DNA from: Pseudomonadota bacterium
GTDB taxonomy: Bacteria; Pseudomonadota; Gammaproteobacteria; Steroidobacterales; Steroidobacteraceae
Direction: 5' to 3'
Assembly (NCBI GenBank): GCA_016703895.1
Contig: JADJBE010000001.1
Span: forward strand, 187,501 to 251,500
DNA: 64,000 bases
Shown here: positions 43,231 to 51,854 of the stretch, piece by piece
Numbering within the stretch: position 1 is the stretch's first letter
How the letters are laid out: each line of letters opens with the position of its first letter
Notes under the pieces: generated by a model
What the model saw: the letters and a program-made list of their open reading frames with translations, nothing else
Databases searched by the model: none
Told to the model about the DNA's origin: nothing
Made by a program: the position numbers and the translations under genes

Positions 43231-43761
43231 ATGGATGCACTGGTCTACATCGTCAGCACGCTGCTGTCGCTCTACATGTATGTGCTGCTACTGCGCTTCA
43301 TCATGCAGCTGGTACGTGCCAACTTTCGCAACCCGCTGGCGCAGGCGATCGTGAAACTCTCCAACCCGATCATCTTGCCGTTGCGTCGCATACTGCCGCC
43401 AGCCGGTCGCCTCGACACTGCGTCGGTGGTCGCCATCGCGCTGTACGCGCTGCTCTCGGCTGCACTGTTGTGGAGTTTGCGCTACGGGCTCGACCTGCTG
43501 TCACCACTCAACTTGCTGCAAACGGCATTTTACGAAATTTTACGAAGCACCCTGTGGATCTACTTTGTTGCCATCTTCGTGTACGCGCTGCTGTCATTTA
43601 TCGCGCCGGGCACCTCCTCGCCCACCAATGATTTTTTATACTCCATCTGCGAGCCGATTCTGACGCCGATTCGCCGCGTGATCCCACCCATCGCGGGCCT
43701 CGATCTGTCAGTCCTGTGGGCGCTGATCGCCATCCAGGCGCTGTTGATACTGTTGCGCTGA
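43231..43761 (+). CDS. yggT: YggT family membrane protein
   Basis: A 176-residue integral membrane protein with two YggT repeats. Each repeat has a hydrophobic helix, a conserved loop and a second helix: LYMYVLLLRFIMQLVRANFRNPLAQAIVKLSNPIILPLRRILPP in the first, and YALLSFIAPGTSSPTNDFLYSICEPILTPIRRVIPPIAGLDLSVLWALIAIQALL in the second. Precise function unknown; YggT has been linked to osmotic tolerance and to cell division or photosystem roles in other lineages. It starts 5 bp after proC and is presumably co-transcribed. Confidence 0.93.
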   Translation: MDALVYIVSTLLSLYMYVLLLRFIMQLVRANFRNPLAQAIVKLSNPIILPLRRILPPAGRLDTASVVAIALYALLSAALLWSLRYGLDLLSPLNLLQTAFYEILRSTLWIYFVAIFVYALLSFIAPGTSSPTNDFLYSICEPILTPIRRVIPPIAGLDLSVLWALIAIQALLILLR

Positions 43762-44074
43762 ATCGCTGGGTTCGTGACGATCAATTCAACCGGTCCAATC
43801 ACTTAAGCGCGTTATTTCCTGCAGTGGTCGAGTGTTCGTCAGCGCCGCGAACTGCTGCAGATTCGTGCAACGCGATCCGCGTCTGTGTGCAAGCTGCGAC
43901 AGTGGCCAGTCTGACGACCGCGCGTTAGACCCTACAAAATTAGGCATTTGCCTCGCTGTCATCGCTTGAAAAACTGCTTGCCAATGGTAAGGGCTATGCT
44001 ATGGTTCGCGCCGACCGAACGACGCGCGAAGCTTGTTTGCGCAGTTTTTTTATAATTTTCAGGAGTACATCAGT
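43762..44074. other. Intergenic region between yggT and the HU-like gene
   Basis: About 313 bp with no convincing gene. A short frame just after yggT (43716-43928) does not look like the yggU/DUF167 protein that often follows. A TATAAT at 44051 upstream of the HU-like gene would start transcription inside its ribosome site, so I do not call it a promoter. No strong palindrome or terminator is seen here. Confidence 0.5.
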
Positions 44075-44386
44075 ATGGCGAAGAAGGGTGGCGCACCGAC
44101 TAAGTCGGAAATCGTGGCACAGATTTGCAAGGATACCGATCTGTCGCGCAAGCAGGTCGCTGCAGTATTCGACTCTCTCACTGGCATCATCAAGAAGAGC
44201 CTGCGTGGTCCCGGCTTGTTCACCATGCCTGGCCTGATGAAGCTGAAAGTCGTCAAGAAGCCGGCCACCAAGGCACGCGAAGGCGTCAATCCTTTCACGG
44301 GCGACAAGATGATGTTCAAGGCAAAGCCAGCCTCCAAGAAGGTTCGCATCATGCCGTTGAAGAACATGAAAGGAATGGTCAACTAA
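44075..44386 (+). CDS. HU/IHF-family DNA-binding protein
   Basis: A 103-residue basic nucleoid protein. The HU fold is recognisable from APTKSEIVAQICKDTDLSRKQVAAVFDSLTGIIKKSL (helical dimer body) and GLFTMPGLMKLKVVKKPATKAREGVNPFTGDKMMFKAKPASKKVRIMPL (beta arms with the conserved N-P region). The Lys-rich C-terminus and N-terminal MAKKGG extension match the long HU-like proteins of Xanthomonadales and relatives. AGGAG precedes the ATG at 44075 by 9 bp; frames opening at 44033 are unlikely starts. An intrinsic terminator follows at 44470. Confidence 0.92.
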   Translation: MAKKGGAPTKSEIVAQICKDTDLSRKQVAAVFDSLTGIIKKSLRGPGLFTMPGLMKLKVVKKPATKAREGVNPFTGDKMMFKAKPASKKVRIMPLKNMKGMVN

Positions 44387-44469
44387 ATAGACCAGCCAGA
44401 CCCCCGCATACTGCGCGACTAACAACACGGCGGTTACGCCGGACAACAGTTAGTCGCCACAGCGCAAAG

Positions 44470-44500
44470 CCCGGTCACCTGCAAAGGTGCCGGGTTTTTT
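44470..44500 (+). terminator. Intrinsic terminator after the HU-like gene
   Basis: Stem of ten pairs with one bulged T (CCCGG, T, CACCT paired to AGGTG, CCGGG), a GCAA tetraloop and six T residues. It is 84 bp downstream of the HU-like gene stop and also lies between convergent genes. Confidence 0.85.
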
Positions 44501-44503
44501 GCG

Positions 44504-45145
44504 TTAAGCTGCCAGGAAGTCGAGCACGCGAGCCTTTAGTTCGTGCAGTCGGCCGTGGAAGAAATGGCCGGCACCCGGCAGAACCGCGAACTGCGGCCGT
44601 GGCACCAGACTCTCGGCCCAACCCAGGACGTCCGCTGCTGCCACGACCTCATCGGCGTCGCCCTGCACCAGCAACCAAGGCGCGCGCGGCGCGGCCACCG
44701 TACCGGCGACAAAGCGGCCGATCGGCGGCGCAACGGTCACCAATTTGGCGGGTGACAGCTGGTTCTCAGCTTGCAATGCGATCCAGGCACCAAAGGAAAA
44801 CCCAGCCAACCATAGCTCAGCCTGAGGCCAGCGCAAACGAGCGAACGAGGCGACCGCCAACAGATCGTCCACTTCACCGCGCCCGTCATCGAATGCGCCG
44901 GCGCTTGCACCCGTACCGCGGAAATTGAATCGGAGCGTCGGTGCACCCAACTCCTGCATAGCACGCGCTACGGTGTGCACAACCTTGTTATCCATCGTGC
45001 CACCATGGAGTGGGTGCGGATGGCACACGATGCCATAGCGCACGATGGGCGCTGTGCCCGGGTCTTCAAGCTTAGCCTCGACCGCTCCCACCGGCCCCTC
45101 GATCGTGAGCGACTCGGGAGTTGGCGGACGGAACGCTACGCTCAT
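44504..45145 (-). CDS. Alpha/beta hydrolase (COG2945-like)
   Basis: A 213-residue serine hydrolase of the dienelactone-hydrolase-like group. Nucleophile elbow GFSFGAW (about residue 117), the oxyanion-side HPHPLHGGTMDNKVVHTVARAM, the FNFRGTGASAG motif, the acidic residue in GDADEVV and the catalytic His in GAGHFFHGRL are all present. No signal peptide. Substrate not predictable; several members act on short esters or carry a housekeeping role. It ends 4 bp from the T-tract of the HU terminator and lies 46 bp downstream of the amidohydrolase gene on the same strand. Confidence 0.88.
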   Translation of the reverse strand: MSVAFRPPTPESLTIEGPVGAVEAKLEDPGTAPIVRYGIVCHPHPLHGGTMDNKVVHTVARAMQELGAPTLRFNFRGTGASAGAFDDGRGEVDDLLAVASFARLRWPQAELWLAGFSFGAWIALQAENQLSPAKLVTVAPPIGRFVAGTVAAPRAPWLLVQGDADEVVAAADVLGWAESLVPRPQFAVLPGAGHFFHGRLHELKARVLDFLAA

Positions 45146-45191
45146 GACGACGTACTTGGGGCGACGTGCTCAGGACGACGCGAGGGCGACG

Positions 45192-46496
45192 CTACGGCGC
45201 CTTGTGGACCACGCCGTCTTTCATCACGAAGTTGACGCGCTCCATGACCGCAATGTCGTCGAGCGGGTTGCCGGGAACACCAACCAACTCCGCCAACTTG
45301 CCGACCGCGATACTACCCACCTTGTCGTCGAGGTCGAGGAACTTTGCCGGCAGCGATGTCGCGACCCGAATCGCCTCCATCGGTGGCATACCAGACTCAA
45401 CCATCAGCCGGAACTCGCGCGCATTGTCACCGTGCTTCGAAACGCCGGTGTCGGTACCGAACAAGATCGGCACGCCCGCCTTGTAGGCCTTGGCAAACGT
45501 GCCCTTGATCTGCGGACCCACCTCGATCGCTTTTGGCCGCACGAGCGCCGGAAAGTAGGTGGCGTCCTGGGCTTGGTCAAACACCCACTGGCCCGCACTG
45601 ATCGTCGCCACGTAAAAAGTACCGCGCTCCTTCATCAGCCGCATGCCTTCATCGTCCATGAAGGTGCCGTGCTCGATGGTGTCGACGCCGCCGCGCACCG
45701 CGCGCTTGATTCCTTCCGCGCCGTGGGCATGGGCGGCCACTTTGAAACTGTAATCGCGCGCCGTGGCAACCACCGCACGGATCTCCTCCTCGGTCATCTG
45801 CGGGTTCTGACTATTTTTGGCGATCGAGAGCACCCCACCCGTGGCCGTGATCTTGATCGTGTCCGAACCGTCCTTATAACGCTGGCGCACCGCCTTGCGC
45901 GCGTCCTCGACACTGTTGATGACGCCCTCGTCCGGCCCCGGATCTGCAGCGAACTTGCGCGCCCAGCCATTCGTGGGGTCCGCGTGACCCCCGGTGCTGG
46001 CAATCGACTTGCCGGCCGCGATGATGCGCGGCCCTGGGACTTTGCCCGCGTTGATGGCATTGCGCAGCGCGATCGAGGCGCGGTAGCTGTCGCCCAGATC
46101 TCGTACCGTCGTAAATCCTGCGAGCAAGGTTCGCTCGGCGTACACGACGCCATCGAGCGCGACGTCGCCCTCGTTCTTCTTGTAGCCATCGATCTCCGAA
46201 GTACGGCTGTACTCACTCGTCAGGTGCACGTGCATGTCGAACCAGCCCGGCATCAACGTGCCACCCTTGAGATCGATCACTCGATCGCCTGCAGCGCCGG
46301 GTGTGTAGCCGGCCTCGATCGCGGTGATCTTGCCGTCATCAACGACAATGGTCTGCTCGGTGCGTACTTTGTCCGAGACGCCATCGATCACGCGACCCGC
46401 ATGGATGAGCGTAGCCGCCGAGACAGCGCCACTCACCAGCGACAGTGACGTCGCCAGTGTCGTAATCAACAACACGACCGTTGCTTGCTTTGGCAT
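45192..46496 (-). CDS. Secreted amidohydrolase (imidazolonepropionase-like/prolidase-type)
   Basis: A 434-residue metal-dependent hydrolase with a signal peptide (MPKQATVVLLITTLATSLSLVSGAVSA). The amidohydrolase motifs are the metal pair in GWFDMHVHLT, a Lys in KITATGGVLS likely carboxylated, His in AAHAHGAEGI and EHGTFMDD, and Asp in ILFGTDTGVSKHG. The C-terminal beta-sandwich has GKLAELVGVPGNPLDD, whose AELV replaces the more usual ADLV. Substrate is probably a Xaa-Pro or other peptide, judged only from family. The gene start abuts the FKBP gene stop, suggesting one transcript. Confidence 0.9.
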   Translation of the reverse strand: MPKQATVVLLITTLATSLSLVSGAVSAATLIHAGRVIDGVSDKVRTEQTIVVDDGKITAIEAGYTPGAAGDRVIDLKGGTLMPGWFDMHVHLTSEYSRTSEIDGYKKNEGDVALDGVVYAERTLLAGFTTVRDLGDSYRASIALRNAINAGKVPGPRIIAAGKSIASTGGHADPTNGWARKFAADPGPDEGVINSVEDARKAVRQRYKDGSDTIKITATGGVLSIAKNSQNPQMTEEEIRAVVATARDYSFKVAAHAHGAEGIKRAVRGGVDTIEHGTFMDDEGMRLMKERGTFYVATISAGQWVFDQAQDATYFPALVRPKAIEVGPQIKGTFAKAYKAGVPILFGTDTGVSKHGDNAREFRLMVESGMPPMEAIRVATSLPAKFLDLDDKVGSIAVGKLAELVGVPGNPLDDIAVMERVNFVMKDGVVHKAP

Positions 46497-46958
46497 TTAC
46501 TCGATTCCTAACAACTCGACCTCGAACACTAAGGTCGCGCCACCGGGGATCACGCCACCCGCACCGCGCGCACCATAGCCCATCTCTGGCGGAATGATCA
46601 GCGTGCGTTTGCCACCGACTTGCATGCCTAAGACACCCTCGTCCCAACCCTTGATGACGTTACCGGCACCGAGCGGAAAACTGAACGGCTGGCCACGATC
46701 GACCGAACTGTCGAACTTCGTGCCCTTGTTGTCGGACGCGCCCGCGCTGAACAGCCAACCCGTATAGTGCACGACGGCGATCTGGCCTTTTTCAATTGCG
46801 GCACCGGTGCCAACTTTGGTGTCTGTCTGCTGCAATGACATGTTGTCTCCCTGCGTAAGCGCCGCGTCGGCGGCCATTGTGGTTGTAGCCGTGCCACGAT
46901 CCTGCTGACAACCGCCGAGCAGCACCAATGAAACAAGCAATACGGAGCAAAATTGCAT
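46497..46958 (-). CDS. FKBP-type peptidyl-prolyl isomerase lipoprotein
   Basis: A 153-residue lipoprotein. The signal sequence ends in LVLLGGC (lipobox, Cys at about residue 17), followed by a disordered linker rich in Thr and Ala. The FKBP domain covers about residues 50-153, with VHYTGWLFSAG, GTKFDSSVDRGQPFSFPLG, VIKGWDEGVLGMQVGGKRTLIIPPEMGYGARG and GATLVFEVELLGIE. It likely catalyses prolyl isomerisation or chaperoning in the periplasm. It directly precedes the amidohydrolase gene with no gap. Confidence 0.94.
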   Translation of the reverse strand: MQFCSVLLVSLVLLGGCQQDRGTATTTMAADAALTQGDNMSLQQTDTKVGTGAAIEKGQIAVVHYTGWLFSAGASDNKGTKFDSSVDRGQPFSFPLGAGNVIKGWDEGVLGMQVGGKRTLIIPPEMGYGARGAGGVIPGGATLVFEVELLGIE

Positions 46959-47003
46959 AACGCCCCCGAGGGCCAGTGGTCGGGCGCGAATTATTGCAGA
47001 TAT

Positions 47004-48914
47004 TTACTGCGCTGCGAGCCGCACCAGCAGTCGATTGAGGCGCTGCACAAAAGCGCCGGGATCGGCAAGCTGGCCGCCCTCTGCAAGCGATGCTTGCTCG
47101 TAGAGCAGCAAGGCCAGGTCGGCAAACGCTTTCTCGTCGGTCTCGACGTCGAGTCGCTTGACCACATCGTGTGCAACGTTGAGTTCGAGTACAGGCTTCC
47201 CTTCCGGCACCGTCTGACCCGCTGCCTCGAGGGCGCGCCGCAGCGGCGCCGAGATCTCTTGCTCACTGCCAACCAGACAGGCAACCGAATCCTTGAGCCG
47301 CGTACTCACGCGTACCTCGGCCACACGGTCACCCAGCGCGTCTTTGACGCGCTTCAGCAAGGCTTTACTTTCTTTGAGCGCGGATTCAGCCCGCGCCTGC
47401 TCGTCTGAATCCGCAAGGCCTCCCAGCTCGAGATCACCGCGGGTCGCGTCTTTAAAGCGCTTGCCCTCGAACTCCGTCAACTGGTCCATCACCCACGCGT
47501 CGACCCGCCGACCAAGGAGCAGCACCTCGACACCCTTGGCGCGCAACAGCTCGATCGCCGGGTGGCTCCGTGCTGCCGCCAACGACTCGCCGACGACGAA
47601 GTAGAGCCGCTCCTGGCCCGACTTCATCCGCCCAACATAGTCGGCGAGTTGCACCGCTTCCTCATCGTGCTCGTTGGCGGTCGACGCAAATCTCATCAAC
47701 GGTAACAGCTTGTCGCGATTGGCAGAGTCTTCCGCCAGGCCTTCCTTCAAGACGGCGCCGAATTCACGCCAGAACGTCTGATATTTCTCGGGCTCGTCTT
47801 TGGCCAGCTTGACTAACATGTCGAGCGCGCGCTTGGTAAGAGCTGCCCGCATGCTGTCGACATCGCTATTGTGCTGCAACAGCTCGCGCGACACGTTCAG
47901 TGGCAAGTCCGACGAGTCGACCACACCTTTGATGAACCGCAAATACAGTGGCAAAAACTGCTCGGCATCGTCCATGATGAACACGCGTCGCACATAGAGC
48001 TTGAGGCCGCGCGCGGCATCACGATGCCACAGATCGAACGGTGCGTTGGCCGGCACATAGAGCAGACTCGTGTACTCCCGCTTGCCCTCGACCTTGTTGT
48101 GGCTATGGATAAGAGGCGCCACCGAATCGTGGGTGATATGCCGATAGAACTCCTCGTATTCCTCATCCGTGACGTCGGTCCGCGGCCGCGTCCAGAGCGC
48201 TGTGCCCTGATTGACGGCCTCGAACTCCACTGACGCCTCCCCCTCTTTCGGCATACGCACCGGAAAGGCGATGTGGTCAGAATACCGGCGTACTAACGAC
48301 CGTAGCCGCCAGGCGTCGGCGAACTCGTGCGCGTCTGATCGCAGGTGCAACACGACACTGGTGCCACGCTCGGTGCGCTCGATAGTCTCGATCGTGTAGT
48401 CACCGGCAGCGGCCGACTCCCAGCGGACTGCCTCGTTAGCCGGCAGGTCCGCGCGCCGCGAATACACCTCGACTCGCTCGGCCACGATGAAAGCTGAATA
48501 GAACCCGACGCCAAACTGGCCAATGAGCTGCGAGTCTTTTTGCTGGTCGCCCGAGAGGCGTTTGACGAACTCGGCGGTGCCCGACCGGGCGATCGTACCG
48601 AGGTTGTCGATGACTTCCGCACGGCTCATGCCGATGCCATTGTCGCGAATGGTGAGCGTGTGCTTGGCGGCATCCGCCTCCACCCAGACCGCCAGTTCCG
48701 GCTCGCCCGTCATGAGCTCCGGGCGGGCCAGAGCCTCGAAGCGGAGCTTGTCATTGGCGTCCGACGCGTTCGAGATCAACTCCCGCAGGAAGATCTCGCG
48801 ATGGGAGTAAAGCGAGTGGATCATGAGCTGCAGCAGCTCACGCACCTCCGCTTGAAAGCCGAGGGTCTGCTTTTCGCCGGAGGCGGTTTCGGTCGATGGT
48901 TTTGCGGTATTCAT
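47004..48914 (-). CDS. htpG: Heat-shock chaperone HtpG (Hsp90)
   Basis: ATP-dependent dimeric chaperone of 636 residues, complete. N-terminal ATPase motifs are ELISNASDANDKLRFEAL, RDNGIGMS, LGTIARSGTAEF, and IGQFGVGFYSAFIVA; the middle domain has TRPRTDVTDEEYEEFYRH and YVRRVFIMDDAEQFLPLYLRFIKGVVDSSDLPLNVSRE. The ATG at 48914 is the only usable start before GFQAEVRELLQL. Upstream is a strong sigma-32-like promoter whose -10 element ends only about 10 bp before the ATG, so the mRNA may be nearly leaderless. It is divergent from the ParA-like gene. Confidence 0.97.
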   Translation of the reverse strand: MNTAKPSTETASGEKQTLGFQAEVRELLQLMIHSLYSHREIFLRELISNASDANDKLRFEALARPELMTGEPELAVWVEADAAKHTLTIRDNGIGMSRAEVIDNLGTIARSGTAEFVKRLSGDQQKDSQLIGQFGVGFYSAFIVAERVEVYSRRADLPANEAVRWESAAAGDYTIETIERTERGTSVVLHLRSDAHEFADAWRLRSLVRRYSDHIAFPVRMPKEGEASVEFEAVNQGTALWTRPRTDVTDEEYEEFYRHITHDSVAPLIHSHNKVEGKREYTSLLYVPANAPFDLWHRDAARGLKLYVRRVFIMDDAEQFLPLYLRFIKGVVDSSDLPLNVSRELLQHNSDVDSMRAALTKRALDMLVKLAKDEPEKYQTFWREFGAVLKEGLAEDSANRDKLLPLMRFASTANEHDEEAVQLADYVGRMKSGQERLYFVVGESLAAARSHPAIELLRAKGVEVLLLGRRVDAWVMDQLTEFEGKRFKDATRGDLELGGLADSDEQARAESALKESKALLKRVKDALGDRVAEVRVSTRLKDSVACLVGSEQEISAPLRRALEAAGQTVPEGKPVLELNVAHDVVKRLDVETDEKAFADLALLLYEQASLAEGGQLADPGAFVQRLNRLLVRLAAQ

Positions 48915-48924
48915 AGCGCCGCCT

Positions 48925-48952
48925 TATTGGGGGCGCAGTGCGGAAATTCAAG
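48925..48952 (-). promoter_or_regulatory. Sigma-32-type heat-shock promoter of htpG
   Basis: Reading the minus strand, CTTGAAT (48952-48946), a 13-bp spacer and CCCCAATA (48932-48925) match the sigma-32 consensus (CTTGAAA, 11-15 bp, CCCCATNT) at nearly all positions. It sits immediately upstream of htpG, a classical heat-shock gene. The predicted start would fall about 48914-48918, at or within a few bases of the ATG. Confidence 0.75.
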
Positions 48953-49274
48953 AGTCGCAGCTTGCCGCTGCCGCGGATCTCAACGGCGGGATATGACTCC
49001 CTGCCAGATGGATATCGCCGCAATTGCCAGCATGCGACTGCTCGCACCGATGAGATCGTCCAGCTCGTCCCAGACGAACATCAAGCGTTCCATAGATAGG
49101 TTCCGGCAAAGAAGAATGGCGCGCAGCATAGTGAGCCGGCCAGCGTGGTGTCGTGTCCGTCCTCACATCTTGGCGAGCGTGTCGTGGGTTCGCTTGCAGC
49201 GCAGCGCAGGCGCCGTTAACCTAATCTACCGTGTTGAACTTACTATCACGCTGCCCGTCGGCCGACGAAACCTC
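48953..49274. other. Intergenic region between htpG and the ParA-like gene
   Basis: About 320 bp between two divergent genes. Apart from the htpG promoter at its left edge I see no convincing gene; open frames here are antisense extensions of neighbours. The promoter of the ParA-like gene should lie in the right part, but no clear -35/-10 pair stands out. The region is less certain because the ParA-like start itself is ambiguous. Confidence 0.4.
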
Positions 49275-49976
49275 GTGCGGCGCATAGTCGTTCTCAATCC
49301 CAAGGGCGGTTCGGGCAAGACAACCCTGGCAGTCAACACGGCGGGCTACTTTGCCGCCAGTGGTTATAAAACGGTACTGATGGACCGTGATCCACAAGGG
49401 TCATCGACGCGCTGGCTGCGCAAGCGTAAACCGAGCCAGCCGCACATTCACGGCATCGCCACGTTTGAATCGGACAACCGCACCACCCGCTCTTGGCAGT
49501 TGCGCATACCCGACGGCACAGAGCGTGTCGTCGTCGATACGCCGGCGGCGATCCCTGCACAGGAACTACCCAGCTATGTGCAGGACGCGGACAAGATCAT
49601 CGTGCCGGTGTTGCCATCGGACATCGACCTGCATGCGTGTTCGCGGTGCATTGCCGATCTGCTCCTCGTCGCCAAGATCAAGCGCGAGGAAAACCGCATT
49701 GGGGTGGTCGCCAACCGCGTTCGCAAGAACACCCTGGTCTATCAATCGCTGATGCGCTTCCTGGATCAGCTGCGAATTCCGATCGTTGCAACGATTCGCG
49801 ATTCGCAAAACTACGTGCGGTCGGCCGAACTCGGCGTCAGCGTGCACGAGATGAAGAGCTACATTGTCCGCGACGATCTGGCCCAGTGGGAAACACTGAT
49901 CGCCTGGTTGGGCGGCGACCGGCCCACTGCTGCCATCGAGCAACCGCCTGCCGCAATCGCCGGCGGCGCCCGCTGA
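49275..49976 (+). CDS. ParA-like P-loop ATPase
   Basis: A 233-residue MinD/ParA-family ATPase. The deviant Walker A motif is LNPKGGSGKTTLAVNTA (about residues 6-22), followed by VLMDRDPQGSSTRW (Walker A' region) and VVVDTPAAIPAQELP (Walker B). PVLPSDIDLHACSRCIADLL and VANRVRKNT complete the fold. The GTG at 49275 is chosen from where the conserved domain begins; the frame is open far upstream to 48540, antisense to htpG. There is no parB next to it, so it may position another cargo or be a stand-alone ParA-like protein. It is convergent with a small unknown gene, 1 bp away. Confidence 0.8.
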   Translation: MRRIVVLNPKGGSGKTTLAVNTAGYFAASGYKTVLMDRDPQGSSTRWLRKRKPSQPHIHGIATFESDNRTTRSWQLRIPDGTERVVVDTPAAIPAQELPSYVQDADKIIVPVLPSDIDLHACSRCIADLLLVAKIKREENRIGVVANRVRKNTLVYQSLMRFLDQLRIPIVATIRDSQNYVRSAELGVSVHEMKSYIVRDDLAQWETLIAWLGGDRPTAAIEQPPAAIAGGAR

Positions 49977-49977
49977 G

Positions 49978-50184
49978 TTACTTCTGGGCGGGCTCGTCTT
50001 CCCAAGTCCGCTTCGCCTTGTCCGCCCAGTTCTTGTAGCTGGACCAGGTGTAGAGGTTGCGGGTGATGGCCGCATGCCGACCGCGCGACCGCTGCATGCG
50101 TTCGAGCCATGACGCGTAAGCGTCGCTGCCGAGCGGCGGTGGTACGCCAGCGAAGCCACTTCTACTGTTGTCTGAAGCACTCAT
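49978..50184 (-). CDS. Small protein of unknown function
   Basis: A 68-residue soluble protein with no recognised domain. It contains LGSDAYASWLERMQRSRGRHAAITRNLYTWSSYKNWADKAKRTWED, a Trp- and Arg-rich stretch. AGGGAG lies 10 bp before the ATG at 50184, which supports translation. Its 3' end is 1 bp from the convergent ParA-like gene. I do not recognise the family; a tight Trp-rich helical protein is the most that can be said. Confidence 0.5.
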   Translation of the reverse strand: MSASDNSRSGFAGVPPPLGSDAYASWLERMQRSRGRHAAITRNLYTWSSYKNWADKAKRTWEDEPAQK

Positions 50185-50397
50185 TTGTCTAAGCTCCCTG
50201 AAACGATTGACGGCAGATTACGTCTACGTCGCAGGGTGCAGACAGGAACTGATTCACAGCGAGGCAGCGCATTGCCGCCGATGCACGACTCTGCAAGGCT
50301 GGTCGCAGCTTATTGCCGCTTATGTTGCCGCAATCAAAATATGTCCGCGGCAATTGAACATCATGCGCGTCACGATCGGGCGCAAGGGACTGGCTAG

Positions 50398-51765
50398 TCA
50401 ACCAATCAGTCGATAGCAGGGGCGGTAAACGCTGCCGGGCAGCTTCATGCGCTTCTGCGCCACAAAGGACTGTAGCAACTCATCGAGCGGACCCAGCACG
50501 GCGCGATCCCCGGTGAGTTCGTAGGGACCTAAGCGCTCGATCGCACGGACACCATGTTCTTTCACGTTGCCGGTGACGATCCCTGAGAACGCACGGCGCA
50601 GATCGGCCGCCAATTCATGGGTCGGCTGGTCACGATACAGGCGAAGCCTCCGCATCGACTCGTGCGTCACCTCGAACGGTAGCTGGAATTCCGGCTGGAT
50701 CCGCATCAGCCAGTTGAAGTTGTAGGAGTCCGAGCGCGAGCGGCGAAACTCGCGCAGCGCCTGCATGCCGCGCACCATGAAGCGTGCCACCTCGGCTGGA
50801 TCGTCGACGATCACATGCAGACGCTCAGCGGCAACTGGCCCCAGAGTCTGACTGATGAACTGCTGAATCTGCACAAAATAGGCTGCGCTCGAGCGCGGAC
50901 CTGTTAGCACAACGGGCAACTGCTGTTCCGCGTTGGCCGGGTCGAGCAGAATACCCAACAGATGCAGTATCTCTTCCGCGGTGCCCACACCGCCCGGGAA
51001 CACTACAACGCCGTGCGCAAGCCGGACAAAGGCTTCAAGCCGCTTCTCGATATCCGGCATGATCACCAGTTGATTGACGATCGGATTCGGTGGCTCGGCA
51101 GCAATAATGCCCGGCTCGGTCAGACCGATATAACGACCATTGACGATACGTTGTTTGGCATGACCGATAGTCGCGCCTTTCATCGGCCCTTTCATGGCGC
51201 CCGGCCCGCAGCCGGTGCAAACATCGAGGCCGCGCAGGCCGAGCTCGTACCCCACCCGCTTGGTGTACTGATACTCGACATCGCCGATCGAATGACCGCC
51301 CCAACAGACCACCAGATTCGGCTTCGACTTGTAGTCCAGCGCGCGCGCGTTACGCAGTATGTGAAACACCGCGTTGGTAAGCGAAGCCGGCTCCTTGAAA
51401 TCAAAGCGCCCGCTATCGTTCACTTCATTGGCAATGAAGACCACGTCGCGGAGCACGGCGAAAACGTGCTCCTTGATGCCGCGGATCATCTCGCCGTCGA
51501 CGAACGCCTGACCCGGCGCGTTACGAATCTCGAGCTTGATGCCCCACGGCCGGCGCACGAGTTCTACTTCGAAGTCGCGATAACGCTCAAAGATCTCGGC
51601 CGCGTTGTCGGTCTCGCTGCCCGAATTGAGCACCGCCAGCGCGCACTTGCGAAACAGCGGATATAGGCCCCCGTCCTGCGAGTCGAGCAACTTGTCGATT
51701 TCGGATTGCGACAGATTCTCGAGGCTGCCGCGCGGCCCGATCTGCGCATCGACAAAATCCGTCAT
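50398..51765 (-). CDS. ppnN: Nucleotide 5'-monophosphate nucleosidase PpnN (YgdH)
   Basis: Cleaves nucleoside monophosphates to base and ribose 5-phosphate; in E. coli it is stimulated by ppGpp. The 455-residue protein matches the PpnN length. The Rossmann-like LOG core has VCWGGHSIGDVEYQYTKRVGYELGLRGLDVCTGCGPGAMKGPMKGA and the active-site FPGGVGTAEEILHLLG. The flanking N- and C-terminal domains of PpnN (DUF4478/DUF3412-like) are present and distinguish it from short LOG enzymes. The ATG at 51765 was chosen over the frame opening at 51840 because of the family N-terminus. Confidence 0.95.
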   Translation of the reverse strand: MTDFVDAQIGPRGSLENLSQSEIDKLLDSQDGGLYPLFRKCALAVLNSGSETDNAAEIFERYRDFEVELVRRPWGIKLEIRNAPGQAFVDGEMIRGIKEHVFAVLRDVVFIANEVNDSGRFDFKEPASLTNAVFHILRNARALDYKSKPNLVVCWGGHSIGDVEYQYTKRVGYELGLRGLDVCTGCGPGAMKGPMKGATIGHAKQRIVNGRYIGLTEPGIIAAEPPNPIVNQLVIMPDIEKRLEAFVRLAHGVVVFPGGVGTAEEILHLLGILLDPANAEQQLPVVLTGPRSSAAYFVQIQQFISQTLGPVAAERLHVIVDDPAEVARFMVRGMQALREFRRSRSDSYNFNWLMRIQPEFQLPFEVTHESMRRLRLYRDQPTHELAADLRRAFSGIVTGNVKEHGVRAIERLGPYELTGDRAVLGPLDELLQSFVAQKRMKLPGSVYRPCYRLIG

Positions 51766-51854
51766 TGAAATACTCGTTTCCACCGACCACCCCGTATTAT
51801 TGTTAGTGAGTCTTGTTATGGGTGAGCCAACACGGCTCAAAGACGGCGGGTCTG

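Noticed and set aside
43716..43928. Frame after yggT as a yggU/DUF167 gene
   Set aside because: It shows none of the family residues, starts inside yggT, and has no ribosome site.
44051..44056. TATAAT upstream of the HU-like gene as its -10 box
   Set aside because: Transcription would start within the ribosome-binding AGGAG, and no -35 element lies at a suitable distance.
45045..46448. 467-residue open frame on the + strand opposite the amidohydrolase gene
   Set aside because: It is antisense to a gene with clear catalytic motifs, and its composition is that of a codon-bias shadow in GC-rich DNA.
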